Shown: piece after piece, positions 60,650-64,000 of the stretch
Layout: each line of letters starts with the position of its first letter
How positions within the stretch are numbered: the stretch's first letter is position 1
DNA from: Diatrype stigma
Lineage: Eukaryota; Ascomycota; Sordariomycetes; Xylariales; Diatrypaceae
DNA length: 64,000 nucleotides
Reading direction: 5' to 3'
Assembly (NCBI GenBank): GCA_022225965.2
Contig: JAKJXP020000040.1
Location: 342,400-406,399 of the forward strand
Translations under genes and position numbers: made by a program
The notes under the pieces: generated by a model
Told to the model about the DNA's origin: nothing
Database searches by the model: none
Seen by the model: the letters and a program-made list of their open reading frames with translations, nothing else

Positions 60650-62215
60650 ATAAAAAACGAACGGACCTAATAACTACTGATAAATGCATTGGCCATATAA
60701 TACCGTCAAATAACGCATTAACATTTCTAAAAAAACAAAACAATAATAAACGTAATAGCTTCGTATTTTATATCGTTTTATTCGTTAAAATACGTTCGTT
60801 TTAATCGTTAAATCCGTTTTTTTCTAGCTATAATGCCGCCCGAATTAAGCCAGTCCCATTATGACATCTTCCGACGAATTAAAGTACGGGATATTATTAA
60901 GTTCTTGCAATACCATAATTTTCTAAGCAAAAAAAACGGTTAAGTTATAAAGCAATAGGTTTTTAATTTTTTTGGCGTTAAAAGGAAAACCGGATTTATT
61001 ATCGTAAAGTTTAAACTTAAAAAAAACAACGTCGAATTAAAGTTTAATTACGAAAAATTTCGAAAATATATGAATTATAATAATCCCGATATTCGTATTC
61101 GTTATAACGATTCCCGATTTAAAAAAAGCCGTAGTTTATATCGCCGCAAATTTATTGCTAAAATTGCTAAAATTATTAATGATTATTTTAAAAATTTCGA
61201 TAATCGCGGTAACCTTATAATAAAAGAAGCTATTCGTTTTTCGTAAATTAATATTTACGTTAAAGCCGGAATAAATACCTAGGCTTTTAAAAAAACGATT
61301 TAGCGTTATATAATTATAAAATATAAATGGCAAAACCGTCGGGAAATCGAAAAAACCAGCAATTCCGAAGCCGAAAAACGCATCCGTTATACGAAAGCTA
61401 TTCGTAAAAAACAACTTAGATATTAATGGGACCTTTTTGGCATATTAGGGTTATTTTTATAAACGAATAATATTTCGGTTTTTTTTCCGAAATACGAGGT
61501 TTTATTTATTGCAAGCTTAAGTATATTCGGCGTTTTTGGATTATTAAAAAACAAAGCAAAAGCAAACGAATTAAAACCGAACGAAAATATTGCAATAATA
61601 TCGAATTTAATATATCCGTTATTATATAGTTTAATATTATTAAGCTTTATAAGTTTAAAAATAAAAGGATTTTTAAAAAAAAGCAGCCGTAAAAATAAAC
61701 GTTAATATATTATATAGTTATTATTAAAATAAATTTTAAATCGCAAATGCTATAATATAAAATGCCTTTAAATAATAACGGAAAAATAAACGTTATTATT
61801 TATATAGCAGTAATGAAAAAGCTTATTAAGGATTTCGAAAAGCATTTCGGCAATAAGAACTTTATTTTATAAGAAAATAACGATGGCGTTTATAATTATA
61901 AAAAAACAAAAGAATAAAAGCAACAAAAAGGTATTATAACCGTTTTTAACGCTTATTATTATTCGAAAATAGCTCTTATAAAAGATGTTTTTATTGCTAA
62001 CGTTACGAAATATCATATTAAGTAAAGAGTAATTTGCAATATTATAAAATCCCGTAAATTAATAAAAAAAGGCTAAGCAATTATTATTTAAAAATTAATT
62101 AACGCCGTTTTTAAAAATATGCCTTTACGTTGGCAGTAGTTATTTAAAAACGACGAAAAACAAATAAACAAATAATAAAACTTGTAATAATTTTACGATT
62201 TGCTATATAAGTAAT
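60650..62215 (+). mobile_element. Tc1/mariner-like transposon, RIP-mutated
   Basis: AT-rich block of about 1.6 kb whose plus strand reads a decayed DDE transposase from an ATG near 60833: MPPELSQSHYDIFRRIKVRD, then a helix-turn-helix FFGVKRKTGFIIVKF. The middle has KYKWQNRREIEKTSNSEAEK, and the C-terminal part has FILQENNDG-like (first base mutated) and KNMPLRWQ near 62110. The last resembles the 'MPxRxQ' end of fungal mariner-like transposases. Frequent TAA/TAG. The terminal repeats were not resolved, so ends are approximate. Confidence 0.7.
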
Positions 62216-63607
62216 TCTGGGCATTTTGGCTATATAGGGGGTAATTATAAGCTATATAAGTGGTATGGTAGTGGGTAGGTGGGTGGTGGGGCCAGCTTAG
62301 GTCCGTCCGTTTTCTATTGAGATTTGCCTGCGTTGGAAAGGCACCAAGCCCATTCAGCTGCACACCAATGCCACCAATGCACCACCACGACAAGCATCCA
62401 ATGCAAGTAAGCTGGCTTGCTTGCTGGCTGGCTGGACAATGACAAGCCTTAAGGTTGACAAGACCTCGGGGTGTTTTGCGATCGCTGATCGTCGACCCAC
62501 AGGGAGCTCGGGATTTGCCAGCTTCTCTACCACTTTGCGTCATTGACCAGGATTCCTCCTTATCGTGCTGTGTAGGGCCGAATGTCACTTCTCCATTTGG
62601 GACCCTAAACCCCGCGCCTGCCTTCCCCCATTGCATACCTACGGTCGCCCACCCGACGCTTTCCCCCTTCCAATAGGGCTTTCATGCCTACCTACCTGTG
62701 TACGTACATAGTAGGTACGTTGTGCGGCTATGTAACAATCGAGAATTAACACGCTGTTCTGCGCTCTTATAGCTGGCGGCCAAGTTTCCCGCTCCTCGGC
62801 TCGTGTCAAGCCTTAACGGTCTGCTGATCCTGCCTCCGCTTCCAGCTTCTAATTATATCCTCTTCGCCAGCTTCGCCAACAACATGATCTTCGTTCTCAC
62901 AATAACGAGAGGCAATATAAACGGCATTATGTCATAAATCAGTGGCTTCTGCCAATATAGCCGTCTGTTCCGTTAGCCAAGCAGCCAAAGCCGCTCGTGT
63001 AGCACGGGACGGGAGATCGCTGCCAAAACCAAACTAACGTATCTGTGTGCTTCTTTCGGTCTTCTTTATCTTCTGCACCTGCAAAACATGCATGGCGCCG
63101 ATTACATGTGAGTACCTAGTTACGGCCCGACGAAGCACGAAGCATTCAATGGATGAATGGGTGGTAATAAACAAGTAACGTTATCAGAGTAAAGCACATG
63201 CGTGAGTCGTCAGAAAAGAAGGCGCACTCCCCGCATTCTTTACACGGATGCCCTCGTTTCAGATTCTGTAGTGTAGCAAAGTCCTCCAACACCATGCTCC
63301 AACACACATCGTCTGACGAGCTTCGGTCTCACAACATAGATAGGTACGAGTTCATGAACGCAAGGTCCTGATAGATACGTGACAGCTCATTCGCGGACGT
63401 TTCTGCATCATGGTTTCGTCATACAGACAGGGTCTGCTTGACATTCATGTACTCGAGCTACCTCGCTTCCTATAGGCTGAACAATGTAGCAAAGTGATTA
63501 GATACTATCTATGGTAGGTAGTTAACGGCGGTTGAAGATGACGCATTTCAAGCTAGGTAAATCCAACACCAAAAGCAAAAGCAGGGTCAAAAGAAAAAGA
63601 AAAAGAA
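62216..63607. other. intergenic region of normal composition
   Basis: Includes a minus-strand 147-codon frame (62636-62193) with no domain and repetitive CTTGCTTGCTGGCTGGCTGG near 62415. No supported gene. Confidence 0.45.
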
Positions 63608-63703
63608 TGCATCAGCCGCGAATCGAACGCGGGGCCCATCGAATTCATTGTAGGGGATTCCTACACATGGCAACGATGGATTTTACCACTAAACCACTGA
63701 TGC
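63608..63703 (-). tRNA. tRNA-Gly(GCC) with 25-bp intron
   Basis: Read on the minus strand: acceptor GCATCAG/CTGATGC with discriminator A, D-arm TGGTTTAGTGGTAAAA, anticodon stem CATCG/CGATG with loop TTGCCA+T (anticodon GCC), T-arm CCGCGTTCGATTCGCGG. The intron is 63667-63643. Confidence 0.93.
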
Positions 63704-64000
63704 TTAATAATCTGCCGCTTATTGTCAACTATGTATATCCACAGACACACTAGCTTGGAAATGCCTCACAGCACATGCATGCGCATTGGGAATAACAAGT
63801 ATTACCACGTTACTCTCATCAAACGAACCGAAGTTTGAGAATAACACAATATAATCATTTTGACATCCTGGAAGACTGATGGTGTTCCCGGCTTTCCTAG
63901 AATCTAGAATTGCGAATGCAACCCCTGTCTACAAGAAAAGGGGCTAGCGGTTGGTATCATTTAGTAAGGGGGGGGGGGGGGGGGGGTAGGAGGTAAAAAT
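63704..64000. other. end of window, with a 19-nt poly-G run
   Basis: Poly-G at 63968-63986. No gene. Confidence 0.6.

Overview
This is nuclear DNA of a filamentous ascomycete (Pezizomycotina, probably Sordariomycetes). The evidence is short spliceosomal introns (about 50-136 bp, GTRNGT...CTRAC...YAG), a HET-domain gene, intron-bearing nuclear tRNAs, and large AT-rich tracts in which CpA and TpG are nearly absent while CpG survives. That last pattern is the footprint of repeat-induced point mutation (RIP, CpA to TpA). The species cannot be named from the sequence.

Layout. 1-5.6 kb: GC-normal, with a coproporphyrinogen III oxidase gene (haem synthesis) and an unrecognised three-exon gene whose last codons are interrupted by a RIP-mutated Fot/pogo transposon (5547-7465). 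7.5-10.9 kb: gene-poor, with one DUF6594-type membrane protein gene. 10.9-48.1 kb: a mosaic of RIP-mutated repeats. It holds a second pogo element, a 739-bp-offset tandem duplication ending in a long AAT microsatellite, a 260-bp solo-LTR family, a complete 7.1-kb Ty3/gypsy element with 5-bp target duplications, two inverted copies of a tRNA-headed SINE-like element, and a 3.4-kb hAT transposon nested inside a solo LTR. Two gene islands survive inside this block: 22.56-24.27 kb (an atypical kinase) and 33.4-38.7 kb (a second kinase of the same architecture next to a HET-domain gene).

48.1-60.6 kb: conserved housekeeping DNA with an acyl-CoA thioesterase-like gene, a carnosine N-methyltransferase-like gene (minus), tRNA-Ala(AGC), tRNA-Leu(AAG), tRNA-Lys(CTT), a peroxisomal half-size ABC transporter of the PXA/ABCD family (minus), DPH3 (diphthamide synthesis/Elongator) and a small putative secreted or GPI-type protein (minus). 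60.65-62.2 kb: a RIP-mutated Tc1/mariner-like copy. 62.2-64 kb: tRNA-Gly(GCC) on the minus strand and a terminal poly-G run.

The housekeeping genes do not form one pathway, although the thioesterase and the peroxisomal acyl-CoA importer both fit fatty-acyl metabolism. The most interesting part is the accessory block. It holds two kinase-like proteins with a shared alpha-helical N-terminal region and altered catalytic motifs (HGD for HRD, DAG or DWG for DFG), one beside a HET gene. This is a plausible but unproven non-self-recognition locus. Exon models were built by eye from splice signals and reading frame and are marked where ambiguous.
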